Origin: Chryseobacterium cucumeris
Lineage (GTDB): Bacteria > Bacteroidota > Bacteroidia > Flavobacteriales > Weeksellaceae
Length of the DNA: 64,000 nt
Reading direction: 5' to 3'
Assembly: GCF_016775705.1 (NCBI RefSeq)
Contig: NZ_CP068760.1
Span: 1,736,001-1,800,000 of the forward strand
Shown here: positions 9,465 to 17,080 of the stretch, one piece after another
Numbering within the stretch: position 1 is the first letter of the stretch
How the letters are laid out: each line of letters begins with the position of its first letter
Position numbers and translations under genes: made by a program
The notes under the pieces: model-generated
What the model saw: the letters and a program-made list of their open reading frames with translations, nothing else
The model's database searches: none
Told to the model about the DNA's origin: nothing

Positions 9465-10055
9465 TTATATTTTTTCTAAGAAATGGCCAAAATAGTCTTT
9501 CTTTTTAATAAGATAACCTGCATTGATCTCATTGGAATCAATTTCCAAAGGAATCCTGCTTTTGAGAATGATTCTGCTGTTCTCAACAGATTTAATCTTG
9601 TCAGGATTATTGGTTAACAGATTGATTTCTTTCACATCCAGCAGATTCAGCATTTCCACTGCCATATCAAAATTTCTTCCGTCAGCGGGCAAACCAAGTC
9701 TGAGATTAGCTTCAACAGTATCTAATCCTTGTTCCTGAAGTGCATATGCTTTCAGTTTATTGATGATTCCAATATTCCTTCCCTCCTGGCGGAGATAAAC
9801 GATCATTCCTCCTTTTTCAGACATATATTTCATCGCTGCATCAAGCTGCTGACCGCATTCACATTTTTTAGAATGAAAAACTTCTCCGGTAATGCACTCA
9901 GAATGAAAGCGGACATTAACAGTCTTATCATAATCTGTATTTTCTGCTACCAGAACCAAATGCGGGCTCCAGTCTTTTTCATTTTCTGAGAATGCATATA
10001 TAGTGAATAGTCCGTAATCTGTGGGTATTTTTGATTGCGCCTGTATTGTAAGCAT
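9465..10055 (-). CDS. ribA: GTP cyclohydrolase II
   Basis: The 196-aa protein is a stand-alone RibA without the fused RibB domain. It has the zinc-binding pattern C-x10-C-x-C in the segment after HSE (CITGEVFHSKKCEC), the substrate loop YLRQEGRNIGIINKLKAYALQ, the DTVEAN box, LGLPADGR, and LLTNNPDKI. It converts GTP to 2,5-diamino-6-ribosylamino-pyrimidinone phosphate, formate and pyrophosphate, the first step of flavin synthesis. It lies 29 bp after the lipocalin gene in the carotenoid operon rather than with other rib genes. This may supply flavin for FAD-dependent CrtI or light-stress flavoproteins, which is inference. Confidence 0.95.
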   Translation of the reverse strand: MLTIQAQSKIPTDYGLFTIYAFSENEKDWSPHLVLVAENTDYDKTVNVRFHSECITGEVFHSKKCECGQQLDAAMKYMSEKGGMIVYLRQEGRNIGIINKLKAYALQEQGLDTVEANLRLGLPADGRNFDMAVEMLNLLDVKEINLLTNNPDKIKSVENSRIILKSRIPLEIDSNEINAGYLIKKKDYFGHFLEKI

Positions 10056-10084
10056 ACGTTTCGATTTTAATTAAATTTGAGAAT

Positions 10085-10633
10085 TTATTTATCAAAAGGA
10101 CTTTTCTTATCCTGCTTCACCCAGATGAGCTTAGAGGTATCATACCCTATTTCCTGCGCCTTGCTGATAAATTTCTGCTTTATATTTTCAGGAATAGTTT
10201 TTTCACGGGAAAGAATCCAGAGATAATCCAGATTTTTTCCTGCAATCAGTGCATATTTGTACTCTTCAAGAGCAACTACATTATACCCGGCATAAAAAGG
10301 TCCGAAAAAACTCACTTTCAGAGCTGCCACATTTTTTTCTCCTCTGAATTTAGCAGTACCATTGGCGGAAACCCATTTATCCTTTTTAAAATTATATCCG
10401 CTGTTGACTACGTTTACATTTCCGTCTTCAGTAAGGCTATACTGGGCGATTGCATTGTCAAGGTCTTTTTCAAAGCGATAATCAAATCTGGCAATCTCGT
10501 ACCATGTCCCCAAATACCGGTTCACATCAAACTGATCAACAGGCTGCGCTTTTTCGGGCATGGAAGAACAGGAAGTCAAGCTGTTTAACAGCCCTAAGCT
10601 TAGTAATAATGTAAGAATGATTCTATTTTTCAT
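10085..10633 (-). CDS. blc: Lipocalin (Blc-like) lipoprotein
   Basis: The 182-aa protein has a lipoprotein signal (MKNRIILTLLLSLGLLNSLTSC, lipobox LTSC) and the bacterial lipocalin signature YLGTWYEIARFDYRFEKDL, with later conserved FFGPFYAGYNVVAL and YLWILSRE. Blc-type lipocalins are outer-membrane-anchored barrels that bind lipids or hydrophobic ligands. The gene starts 11 bp inside the end of crtY (overlap), so it is translated from the same message. A role in binding or trafficking carotenoid or damaged membrane lipid is a reasonable inference from the operon. Confidence 0.93.
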   Translation of the reverse strand: MKNRIILTLLLSLGLLNSLTSCSSMPEKAQPVDQFDVNRYLGTWYEIARFDYRFEKDLDNAIAQYSLTEDGNVNVVNSGYNFKKDKWVSANGTAKFRGEKNVAALKVSFFGPFYAGYNVVALEEYKYALIAGKNLDYLWILSREKTIPENIKQKFISKAQEIGYDTSKLIWVKQDKKSPFDK

Positions 10634-11312
10634 TTTTAGTTATTTTTTTAAAGAAGTAAATATTGAGTAAAAACTGACTGTAACCATAGACAGCATCTTC
10701 AACAGGAATAGTCCCCATTCTGACGCCTAAAAAGTCACCAGGATTGTAGTTTACAACAGGTGACGGAATAAAAGATCCCGTCAGGATTCCATTCACTGCA
10801 AAAAATCCGGGCATCAAAACCAGATATACAAAACTTGCTTTACCGATCCATTCTTTTTTGGCAATAAAATGCAGGTAAGAAAGGGTAAGCACTGTTACAA
10901 TAACGGTCAGCAAGGTATAGATTCTGTCGTAATAAAGAAGTCCCACAACACTGAGAACAATAACTGAGGTAAAAACAATCAGATTATTAAAGAGGTCTGC
11001 CCGATTGAATGTAAAAAATTTTTCCAGACAATAGTACGTAAAGACACAGGCAAAAGGAATACAGTAAAAGAACAGCCATTCTTCCAGGGGAAGGCCTGCC
11101 ATTTTAAATCCTAATGTGTAACGGTAATCAAACCACCACACTCCTTTTGTGGTGAACCATATATCCCATAGGATAAAAGGAACTGCTACAATAGTGGACG
11201 ACAGGAAAAACTTCAGGAAAAGCTTATTAAACTGTATCCTACGGTCAAAAGAAGCCAAAAAGCAGATGATGACGGTGAAAAAATTGATCAGTATGTAAGT
11301 GTATTGCATCAT
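10623..11312 (-). CDS. crtY: Lycopene beta-cyclase (fused CrtYc-CrtYd type, membrane)
   Basis: The 229-aa integral membrane protein has about six to seven hydrophobic helices and two repeats of the heterodimeric-cyclase domain. Repeat 1 has DIWFTTKGVWWFDYRYTLG then GLPLEEWLFF; repeat 2 has GSFIPSPVVNYNP then IPVEDAVYGY. The paired P-x-E-(E/D) motifs are typical of this cyclase class. It closes the ends of lycopene to beta-carotene. The ATGA overlap with crtZ (11309-11312) and the overlap with the lipocalin show tight translational coupling. This class differs from FAD-type CrtY, so the symbol is functional. Confidence 0.92.
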   Translation of the reverse strand: MMQYTYILINFFTVIICFLASFDRRIQFNKLFLKFFLSSTIVAVPFILWDIWFTTKGVWWFDYRYTLGFKMAGLPLEEWLFFYCIPFACVFTYYCLEKFFTFNRADLFNNLIVFTSVIVLSVVGLLYYDRIYTLLTVIVTVLTLSYLHFIAKKEWIGKASFVYLVLMPGFFAVNGILTGSFIPSPVVNYNPGDFLGVRMGTIPVEDAVYGYSQFLLNIYFFKKITKNEK

Positions 11313-11761
11313 TTTTTATTGAAATACATTTTAAAATAAATCATAGGAACCCACAAAAATCCGAAGCACTCTCCTTTTTCTTTCCCCAAATGTTTGTGGT
11401 GCTGTTTATGGGCACGCCTGATGGCAAGAAAATACGGATTCTTTGTTTTGGTAAAAACTTTTGCTCTCTGATGAATAAAAATATCATGAACAAAGAAATA
11501 GGCCATCCCATAAAGGCTTATGCCTAAACCGACAAAAAACAGATAATTGAATTCCTGCCTTACTCCTGCATATAACAAAGCAATAGCAGGGCTGGCAAAA
11601 ATGAAAAAGAACAGGTCATTTCTTTCAAGTTTCCCTTCGTTGCTATGATCATGATGATCCTTATGCAGATTCCACAGAAAACCGTGCATAATATACCTAT
11701 GAATAAGCCATGTGGCTCCTTCCATGGAAATAAAAACGAGTAAAACGATCAGGAAATTCAT
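11309..11761 (-). CDS. crtZ: Beta-carotene hydroxylase
   Basis: From the ATG at 11761 the protein has 150 aa. A start 10 codons upstream at 11791 is possible, but it would overlap the upstream gene by 29 bp. It carries the histidine clusters of the membrane di-iron fatty-acid hydroxylase superfamily: HRYIMHG, HKDHHDH, FVHDIFIHQR and RRAHKQHHKH, between hydrophobic helices. It hydroxylates beta-carotene at C3/C3' to zeaxanthin. It starts just after the SRPBCC stop and overlaps crtY by 4 bp. With CrtB, CrtI and CrtY it makes the cluster's expected product zeaxanthin; no ketolase is visible. Confidence 0.94.
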   Translation of the reverse strand: MNFLIVLLVFISMEGATWLIHRYIMHGFLWNLHKDHHDHSNEGKLERNDLFFFIFASPAIALLYAGVRQEFNYLFFVGLGISLYGMAYFFVHDIFIHQRAKVFTKTKNPYFLAIRRAHKQHHKHLGKEKGECFGFLWVPMIYFKMYFNKK

Positions 11762-11762
11762 G

Positions 11763-12227
11763 TTAATGATGTTTACGGTTAAAAAGATCATTCAGAACGC
11801 TGTATCTGAAATCGAAAATGTTTTTGAGCTTTTTTTTAACAAATAAACCATGAGCAGCCCTTCCAAGAACCCCCAACGGAAGTTCATAAAATACAGTATC
11901 TTTCATTAATACCCCGTTCTGATCAGGAATGAACTCATGAAAATGGTTCCAATGCTTATAAGGTCCTTCTTTCTGATAATCTGTAAAGCTTCTGCCTTCT
12001 TTTACCTGGCTGATAATCGTTTTCCATTTCATCGGGATTCCCAATACCGGAGAGACGGTATAATCTATTTCCATTCCTTCAAAAATAGATTCGTCCTGTA
12101 TATCTGAAAGCACCACAAAATTCATGCTTTTTGGTGTTATTTCAGATAAATTATGAGGAGAGGAAAAGAATTTCCATGCGGTCTCGATATCACAATTCAA
12201 ATGTTGTTCTCTATATAATCTGTACAT
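11763..12227 (-). CDS. SRPBCC-family ligand-binding protein
   Basis: The 154-aa protein looks like a START/SRPBCC-fold protein of the CoxG/cyclase-like group: YREQHLNCDIETAWKFFSSP at the N terminus, LSEITPKSMNF, KWKTIISQV, and a long C-terminal helix with LFVKKKLKNIFDFRY. There is no signal peptide or membrane segment. Members often sit in bacterial carotenoid or light-response clusters and are thought to bind hydrophobic ligands, though the biochemical role is not settled. Here it is between crtB (55 bp) and crtZ (1 bp), so a carotenoid-handling role is plausible inference. Confidence 0.85.
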   Translation of the reverse strand: MYRLYREQHLNCDIETAWKFFSSPHNLSEITPKSMNFVVLSDIQDESIFEGMEIDYTVSPVLGIPMKWKTIISQVKEGRSFTDYQKEGPYKHWNHFHEFIPDQNGVLMKDTVFYELPLGVLGRAAHGLFVKKKLKNIFDFRYSVLNDLFNRKHH

Positions 12228-12282
12228 CGTTATTTTTTTATTGATTTATAAATTCTAAAGAATCTTCCAAACAAATGAGTGA

Positions 12283-13119
12283 TCAGAAATAAGCAGATTT
12301 ATATCTTATATAGCTTTTAAATGCTACCAATAATTTCTGTGAATTAGCAATCCTGATTCTTTGCTGCAAAATATGCTGCGAACTTGTTTTCTTGATCTTT
12401 TCAAATAATGACAGATAGTACCTGTATGCGAGATACACTCCAAACTTAGAAGAACCCGGAAGTTTCCTGATACCCTGCAATGCTTCTTTAAATTCTTCTT
12501 CAATTTCTTTTTCGATCTGAGCTTTAACGGTATTATCAAAGACAGACATATTCAATGATGGAAAATAAGTTCTGCCCAAAATCTGGTAATCATCTTTCAG
12601 ATCACGTAAAAAATTAACCTTTTGAAAAGCGGAACCCAGTTTCATAGCGAATGGTTTAAGTTTTTCAAATTGCTGCTTATCACCTCCTGTAAATATCTGC
12701 AGACACATGAGTCCCACTACTTCAGCAGAGCCGTAGATATATTCATTATAGAGATCTGAATTGTAGTCTATTTTCTGCAGATCCATTTCCATGCTGTGCA
12801 GGAACTGATCGATCAATTGAATATTGATATCATACTGACGCACGGTTTCCTGAAAAGAATGTAAAATAGGATTGAGTGATATTCCCTGCTGTAATGCATC
12901 ATACGTTTCTGCTTTTAATCTTTTCAATAGCTTTTCTTTATCATATCCATGAAAGCTATCAACAATTTCATCCGCAAGGCGTACATACCCATAAACAGCA
13001 TAAATGGCAGGTCTTATAGAAGGCTTCAGAGCCAATATCCCTAATGAAAAACTGGTACTGTATTTTTGAGTAGTGCACTTACTGACCTTGTAAGACAATT
13101 CATCAAACAACTTTTTCAT
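12283..13119 (-). CDS. crtB: 15-cis-phytoene synthase
   Basis: The 278-aa squalene/phytoene-synthase family protein has the first Asp-rich motif DEIVD at residues 50-54 and the second in NFLRDLKDDYQ near residue 170, both Mg-diphosphate ligands. It joins two geranylgeranyl diphosphates to phytoene. It starts 6 bp after the crtI stop (reading the minus strand), so the two are co-translated. The length is typical and no membrane segment is expected beyond peripheral association. Confidence 0.95.
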   Translation of the reverse strand: MKKLFDELSYKVSKCTTQKYSTSFSLGILALKPSIRPAIYAVYGYVRLADEIVDSFHGYDKEKLLKRLKAETYDALQQGISLNPILHSFQETVRQYDINIQLIDQFLHSMEMDLQKIDYNSDLYNEYIYGSAEVVGLMCLQIFTGGDKQQFEKLKPFAMKLGSAFQKVNFLRDLKDDYQILGRTYFPSLNMSVFDNTVKAQIEKEIEEEFKEALQGIRKLPGSSKFGVYLAYRYYLSLFEKIKKTSSQHILQQRIRIANSQKLLVAFKSYIRYKSAYF

Positions 13120-13125
13120 ATTATT

Positions 13126-14616
13126 TTATTTTAGTTTATTAACCTCTTGCGCTACTATCTTCCCGGAGATAACGGATGGAGGAACTCCGGGCCCCGGAAC
13201 CGTTAACTGCCCGGTATAAAAAAGATTGCTTACCTTTTTGTTTCTTATTTTAGGTTTCAGAACAGCAGTCTGCGATAAAGTATTGGACAGTCCGTAGGCA
13301 TTCCCCTGATAAGCATTATAATCCGAAATAAAATCACTCACACAGTAGCTTCTTTTGTATTCAATCCTGGAAATAAGGTCGGTTTCTCCTGTATGTTTTT
13401 CGATTCTTTCAAGCATTTCCTTCAGGTATTTTTCTCTTATAGCCTCTTCATCATGTATTCCAGGTGCAAGCGGCAGCAGTAAAAAGAGATTTTCACAGCC
13501 TTCCGGAGCTACATCGGGATCTGTTTTTGAAGGACAGCATGCATAAAAAAGAGGTCTGGAAGGCCATTTTTTATTAACATAAATACAGTCTATATGGTTA
13601 TCAAGCTCATTTTCAAAGAATAGCGTATGGTGTTTTAAATGAGAGATTTTTCCTTTGATGCCGAGGTAATAAATCAGACATGAAGGTGCAAAGGTTTTTG
13701 TCTTCCAGTAGGCATCATTATAGTTTCTCAGAGATTTAGGAATTAATGTTTCCGTATGATGGTAATCTGATGAAGCAATAACTGCATCAAATTCATAGTC
13801 TTTATCCCCTACTGTTAAAGACATCACTTTCCCGTCTTCTGTATTCAGCTTCTGAACATCATGATTAAAATGAAAGGTCACTCCCTGCTTTTCGGCTACG
13901 TCCTTCATAGCCATAACAAGCTGATAAAAACCTCCCATAGGATATTTTGTTCCCAATACATATCCTCCATAATTCATAAGGCTGTAAAGTGCCGGAATAT
14001 TACGGGGTGAAGCGCCCAGAAATATCACCGGAAATTCCATCAGCGATCTGAGTTTTGGATCAGAAAAATATCCTGAAACATATTTCCTGAAATTACTTAA
14101 AAGATCAAGCTTCAATGCACTGCCCGCTATTTTTAAAGAAGCAAATTCCAGCCAGCTGTAACAGGGTTTTGTCACAAAGTCTTTCATCCCGACCTCATAC
14201 TTAAACTGAGCAGACTGCATAAATTGATCATACTTTTTACCTGATCCGGCCTCTGTATTTTCAAATAACTCACGGATGTCTTCATTTTTTTCAGGAACTG
14301 AAATCTTTTCTTCTGAAAAAACCATTTCAAACTGAGGGTCTAAGGATACCAGTTTAAAATAATCAGCTGCTTTACAGTCAAAATCATTGAAAAATCTTTC
14401 AATGATATCAGGCATCCAATACCAGCTCGGCCCCATATCAAACACATAGCCTTCTTCCGTTTTAAATTGCCTTGCACGTCCTCCCGGTTGATTATGTTTT
14501 TCAAAAACATGTACTTCATTTCCGGCCTTTGCCGCATAAGCAGCCGCAGAGAGCCCGGAGAACCCTGAACCTATTACCGCTATTCTCTTTCTTGAATTTT
14601 CAGTACTCATCGTCAT
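13126..14616 (-). CDS. crtI: Phytoene desaturase (CrtI-type, FAD)
   Basis: The 496-aa protein opens with the dinucleotide-binding motif VIGSGFSGLSAAAYAAKAG, then FEKHNQPGGRARQF and FDMGPSWYWMPD. It ends with FYTGQLTVPGPGVPPSVISG, the C-terminal FAD/phytoene-desaturase signature. It converts phytoene to lycopene by stepwise desaturation with FAD. It is the first enzyme gene of the operon, 38 bp after the MarR regulator. A start two codons downstream (second Met) is possible and changes little. Confidence 0.95.
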   Translation of the reverse strand: MTMSTENSRKRIAVIGSGFSGLSAAAYAAKAGNEVHVFEKHNQPGGRARQFKTEEGYVFDMGPSWYWMPDIIERFFNDFDCKAADYFKLVSLDPQFEMVFSEEKISVPEKNEDIRELFENTEAGSGKKYDQFMQSAQFKYEVGMKDFVTKPCYSWLEFASLKIAGSALKLDLLSNFRKYVSGYFSDPKLRSLMEFPVIFLGASPRNIPALYSLMNYGGYVLGTKYPMGGFYQLVMAMKDVAEKQGVTFHFNHDVQKLNTEDGKVMSLTVGDKDYEFDAVIASSDYHHTETLIPKSLRNYNDAYWKTKTFAPSCLIYYLGIKGKISHLKHHTLFFENELDNHIDCIYVNKKWPSRPLFYACCPSKTDPDVAPEGCENLFLLLPLAPGIHDEEAIREKYLKEMLERIEKHTGETDLISRIEYKRSYCVSDFISDYNAYQGNAYGLSNTLSQTAVLKPKIRNKKVSNLFYTGQLTVPGPGVPPSVISGKIVAQEVNKLK

Positions 14617-14654
14617 TTTTTTAACAGTTGTTTAAAGACATTTTCACTACGCAA

Positions 14655-15308
14655 TCAGTTTAACTTTTTATATACGGTGTTCAGCAGATCCCTTGTTTCC
14701 AGATTCATACGGTAAAAAGAATCATGAAATTCATCCAATTTGGAAAGCACTGCAATGAGGAGCATTTGTTCAGCATGGGTAAGATTTCCTACGACAGCCC
14801 TGGAAGCCCTGCGGATTTCCTCCATATGTTCATCCAGTATCGCCAGCCCTTTCTCTGTTATCTGTATATTTTTTATTCTTTTATCTTTTGGGGAAACTGC
14901 CTGTTCAATCCAGCCATTATGGAGCAGCCGGTTAATAATAAGTATACCTGAAGATTTCTCATGTACATTATGTTTTATCAGCTCCATTTTTGACATCGCT
15001 CCCATGTTCTTCAAACTGATAAGATAAATGAAGTCATCCTGGCTGGAAAAAACCGAACTGCCTACTGCTGATCTTGAATAAGACTTTGCATATCTGTTCA
15101 TTCTGATCAGCAAAGTATTTATAATACTGTCTGAGCTTCTTCCTGATTCCTTCCCTATCCAGTCAGGATTTCCAAGATCCTGCTGATGAGCAGCATTGAT
15201 CCATTCTGTAAAACCATGAAGATCATTGCTATATAGAGCCTTACCTTCATTTTGTTCCATAAATTGCTGAACGAGTTCTACCACTGATTTTATAAGTTCA
15301 AAATTCAT
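14655..15308 (-). CDS. MarR-family regulator heading the carotenoid operon
   Basis: From the ATG at 15308 the protein has 217 aa; a longer frame would need a TTG at 15329. The C-terminal half is a MarR winged helix: ISLKNMGAMSKMELIKHNV, then a recognition helix KSSGILIINRLLHNGWIEQ and the wing VSPKDKRIKNIQITEKG. The N-terminal extension of about 80 residues makes it longer than the usual 140-150 aa. It is the promoter-proximal gene of the crt operon. A palindrome over the putative -7 box suggests it represses itself and therefore the whole pathway, which is inference. The inducing ligand is unknown. Confidence 0.9.
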   Translation of the reverse strand: MNFELIKSVVELVQQFMEQNEGKALYSNDLHGFTEWINAAHQQDLGNPDWIGKESGRSSDSIINTLLIRMNRYAKSYSRSAVGSSVFSSQDDFIYLISLKNMGAMSKMELIKHNVHEKSSGILIINRLLHNGWIEQAVSPKDKRIKNIQITEKGLAILDEHMEEIRRASRAVVGNLTHAEQMLLIAVLSKLDEFHDSFYRMNLETRDLLNTVYKKLN

Positions 15309-15326
15309 ATCAAACAAATTAGTACA

Positions 15327-15345
15327 CAAATATACTTATATAAGT
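15327..15345 (-). promoter_or_regulatory. Candidate promoter and MarR operator of the carotenoid operon
   Basis: On the minus strand TATATTTG (15334-15327) matches the -7 consensus TAnnTTTG about 20 bp before the ATG at 15308. The perfect 12-bp palindrome ACTTATATAAGT (15334-15345) abuts and touches its upstream edge, the usual place for a MarR dimer. No clear -33 TTG at 19-20 bp is seen, so the promoter call is moderate. Confidence 0.5.
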
Positions 15346-15527
15346 TTACAAATAAACTATTTTTTGTTTTTTATTTTAATTTTTACATTTTGAACAGCAT
15401 TTAACGGTAATAAAAAACGACATTATTTCAGTAATACACCTTTAGATCTCCATTATGATTCTGCTCATATCACTGTCAGGGTTAAATACCGAAATTTGGC
15501 TTCACTCTATACACAAAACAAAATCCT

Positions 15528-15839
15528 ATGAAAAAATTAGTTTTATCAATAGCAGCAGCCAGTTTTATGATTTTGGCCTGTAAAAAGAAGGACACAACAA
15601 GTAGTACCCCCGTTGCCGATTCAGTCAACATGCAAAGAAATTATTCTGATACAGCAGCATCTGCGGTCAGGGATACTCAAGACAATACAACAGGTAATGA
15701 CAGTATTAATACAAAAAATCACGTTGGGGGAAGAAAAACGAGCAATAATAATACGGGTAATGGCACAGCCAATATCAATGCAGCAGTTTCAGACAGTGCG
15801 CACAATACGCAGGGAAGATCCGGCAATGTAAAAAAGTAG
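15528..15839 (+). CDS. Small low-complexity lipoprotein
   Basis: The 103-aa protein has a lipoprotein signal: MKKLVLSIAAASFMILAC with lipobox ILAC and then KKKDTT. The mature part is low-complexity Thr/Asn/Ser/Asp and includes NNNTGNGTANINAAV. No domain is recognised. It is divergent from the crt operon and stands alone; a 16-bp-arm hairpin follows 27 bp downstream. It is probably a surface-anchored or periplasmic small lipoprotein of unknown role. Confidence 0.75.
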   Translation: MKKLVLSIAAASFMILACKKKDTTSSTPVADSVNMQRNYSDTAASAVRDTQDNTTGNDSINTKNHVGGRKTSNNNTGNGTANINAAVSDSAHNTQGRSGNVKK

Positions 15840-15865
15840 TTATTGGACCACAATAGCATTACAAT

Positions 15866-15911
15866 ATACAACCGATATAAAAACAAAAATTGCTATTTAT
15901 ATCTGTTGTAT
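15866..15911 (+). terminator. Strong hairpin after the small lipoprotein gene
   Basis: Arms at 15866-15881 and 15896-15911 pair over 16 bp with one mismatch and a 14-nt A-rich loop. No T-run follows, so it may stabilise the 3' end or act as a weak terminator. Confidence 0.45.
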
Positions 15912-16002
15912 GATGTTCGTTATGGATGCTTTTATTATTAAAATATCGTGGAATAGCTTCGAATTGCAACATACATTTGGCAGACAACAAATAACGAAAA
16001 AT

Positions 16003-16038
16003 AAAAAGGACAAACCATTCATAAAAATGATTTGTCCT
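16003..16038 (-). terminator. Terminator of the first tRNA-Lys gene
   Basis: On the minus strand the arms AGGACAAA and TTTGTCCT (16031-16038 and 16007-16014) are followed by TTTTTATTTTT, about 7 nt after the tRNA 3' end. Confidence 0.75.
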
Positions 16039-16044
16039 GTTATG

Positions 16045-16117
16045 TGACCCGGCTGGGATTCGAACCCAGGACCCATACATTAAAAGTGTATTGCTCTACC
16101 AGCTGAGCTACCGAGTC
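16045..16117 (-). tRNA. tRNA-Lys (anticodon UUU), copy 1
   Basis: The 73-nt cloverleaf has acceptor GACTCGG/CCGGGTC with one G-U pair, D-arm with AGCTCAGCTGGTAGAGC, anticodon stem ATACA/TGTAT with loop CTTTTAA (anticodon TTT), and T-arm GGTTCGAATCC. The discriminator base is A; CCA is not encoded. The tRNA body is identical to the copy at 16787. Confidence 0.97.
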
Positions 16118-16159
16118 GGCCCTTACTTTTTCAAGTAAATCCCTTTCTGTAAGGGACTG

Positions 16160-16189
16160 CAAAGATAGAAACTTTTTCTTTATTTACAA
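16160..16189 (-). promoter_or_regulatory. Promoter of tRNA-Lys copy 1
   Basis: The minus strand reads TTG (16189-16187), 19 bp, TATCTTTG (16167-16160): a full match to the Bacteroidota -33/-7 promoter. The tRNA 5' end lies 42 nt beyond the -7 box, leaving a leader of about 35 nt that contains a short hairpin. Confidence 0.85.
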
Positions 16190-16444
16190 TACTTTCCGGA
16201 CATTTTATGCCTATGATTCCGCTAACTTTTACAATATCAGACACAAAAATTTCACACGCCTGAGGAGGTTCTGAATGTAAATTTCAAAAATGGACCAAAA
16301 AGGCTTCAATAAAAAATTGAGAAATGCAGTGAATCCCTTTGTTTCTCGTGGTCCGATTAACAAAACAATCTTATTTTCATAAAATTTGAAACAACTTTAC
16401 TATCAATAATTTGTTTTTTTCAAATAAATTCACTATATTGATAT

Positions 16445-16606
16445 ATGAAAAAAAATGAACGTCAGGACAATATAACACACGCTGGCAAAGTTAACGAAAG
16501 AACAAAAGCATTGGAAGTCCTTGAAAAAGCAAAAAAAGTACAAGGAAAAATTACATTTCTCCGCCAGGGAGTCGGGAGAAATTTTAAACCCAAAAATGAA
16601 GAGTAA
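16445..16606 (+). CDS. Possible small basic protein, 53 aa
   Basis: This short open frame lies between the two tRNA-Lys genes. It encodes a Lys/Arg-rich, probably helical peptide (THAGKVNERTKALEVLEKAK, then FLRQGVGRNFKPKNEE). It is followed after one overlapping ATG by a further 21-codon frame (KSKDIADFNGNRTRTIKRIS) that looks like part of a helix-turn-helix, so the two could be pieces of one decayed DNA-binding gene. No ribosome-binding site or good promoter is visible. The low confidence rests only on composition and the terminator about 110 bp downstream. Confidence 0.3.
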   Translation: MKKNERQDNITHAGKVNERTKALEVLEKAKKVQGKITFLRQGVGRNFKPKNEE

Positions 16607-16713
16607 AGATATTGCTGACTTCAATGGCAATAGAACGAGAACAATCAAACGGATCAGTTAATTCAAATTTATAATAACCGGCCATTTGAAACATTATAGC
16701 AAAAACTATAAAT

Positions 16714-16748
16714 AAAAAAACCTGCAAAAATAATTTGCAGGTTTTTTT
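16714..16748. terminator. Bidirectional terminator before tRNA-Lys copy 2
   Basis: Arms ACCTGCAAA and TTTGCAGGT are flanked by an A7 tract on the left and a T7 tract on the right. It would end the second tRNA transcript (minus) about 40 nt past the tRNA and any plus-strand transcript of the spacer. Confidence 0.8.
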
Positions 16749-16786
16749 GTATTTTTCTGATGCTTTATTTTTGCATCTTAATATTG

Positions 16787-16859
16787 TGACCCGGCTGGGA
16801 TTCGAACCCAGGACCCATACATTAAAAGTGTATTGCTCTACCAGCTGAGCTACCGAGTC
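16787..16859 (-). tRNA. tRNA-Lys (anticodon UUU), copy 2
   Basis: This is identical in its 73-nt body to the copy at 16045: anticodon loop CTTTTAA, discriminator A, no encoded CCA. It has its own promoter and terminator, so the two copies are independent units. Confidence 0.97.
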
Positions 16860-16902
16860 GGCTACTTACTTTTTCAAGTAAATCCCTTTGTTTAAGGGAC
16901 TG

Positions 16903-16933
16903 CAAAGATAGGAAAACCCTCATTAAATCCAAA
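16903..16933 (-). promoter_or_regulatory. Promoter of tRNA-Lys copy 2
   Basis: The minus strand reads TTTG (16933-16930), 19 bp, TATCTTTG (16910-16903). The box and leader are conserved with copy 1 while the -33 region differs, which shows which bases matter. Confidence 0.85.
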
Positions 16934-17080
16934 TTATTTGAAGCTTTTTTATCATAAAATTTGCAACAAAAAAGTCAAACACCTGTTTATAAATTAATTA
17001 CGCTGTTATTTTTTTTAATTCAAATTCCCAGCATTAATAGTAGCTGACGGATAATATCATTTTTTGAGCAAAAAATTTAT

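Larger units (their letters stand above)
16118..16786. repeat. Spacer between duplicated tRNA-Lys units
   Basis: The tRNA body plus its leader and -7 box (16045-16167) recurs at 16787-16910, giving a direct repeat of about 123 bp, with only small changes in the leader. Most of this 669-bp spacer is AT-rich with no gene of normal size; it holds promoter 1, a possible 53-codon ORF at 16445 and the terminator at 16714-16748. The arrangement fits a tandem duplication of a tRNA transcription unit. Confidence 0.75.

Noticed and set aside
16433..16648. 71-codon minus-strand hydrophobic ORF between the tRNA genes
   Set aside because: It is antisense to an A-rich frame, so its Phe/Leu-rich composition is a mirror of Lys codons; no start signals.
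16118..16786. Integrative element between the two tRNA-Lys copies
   Set aside because: The spacer has no integrase, and the repeats include complete promoters and leaders, so tandem duplication explains them better.
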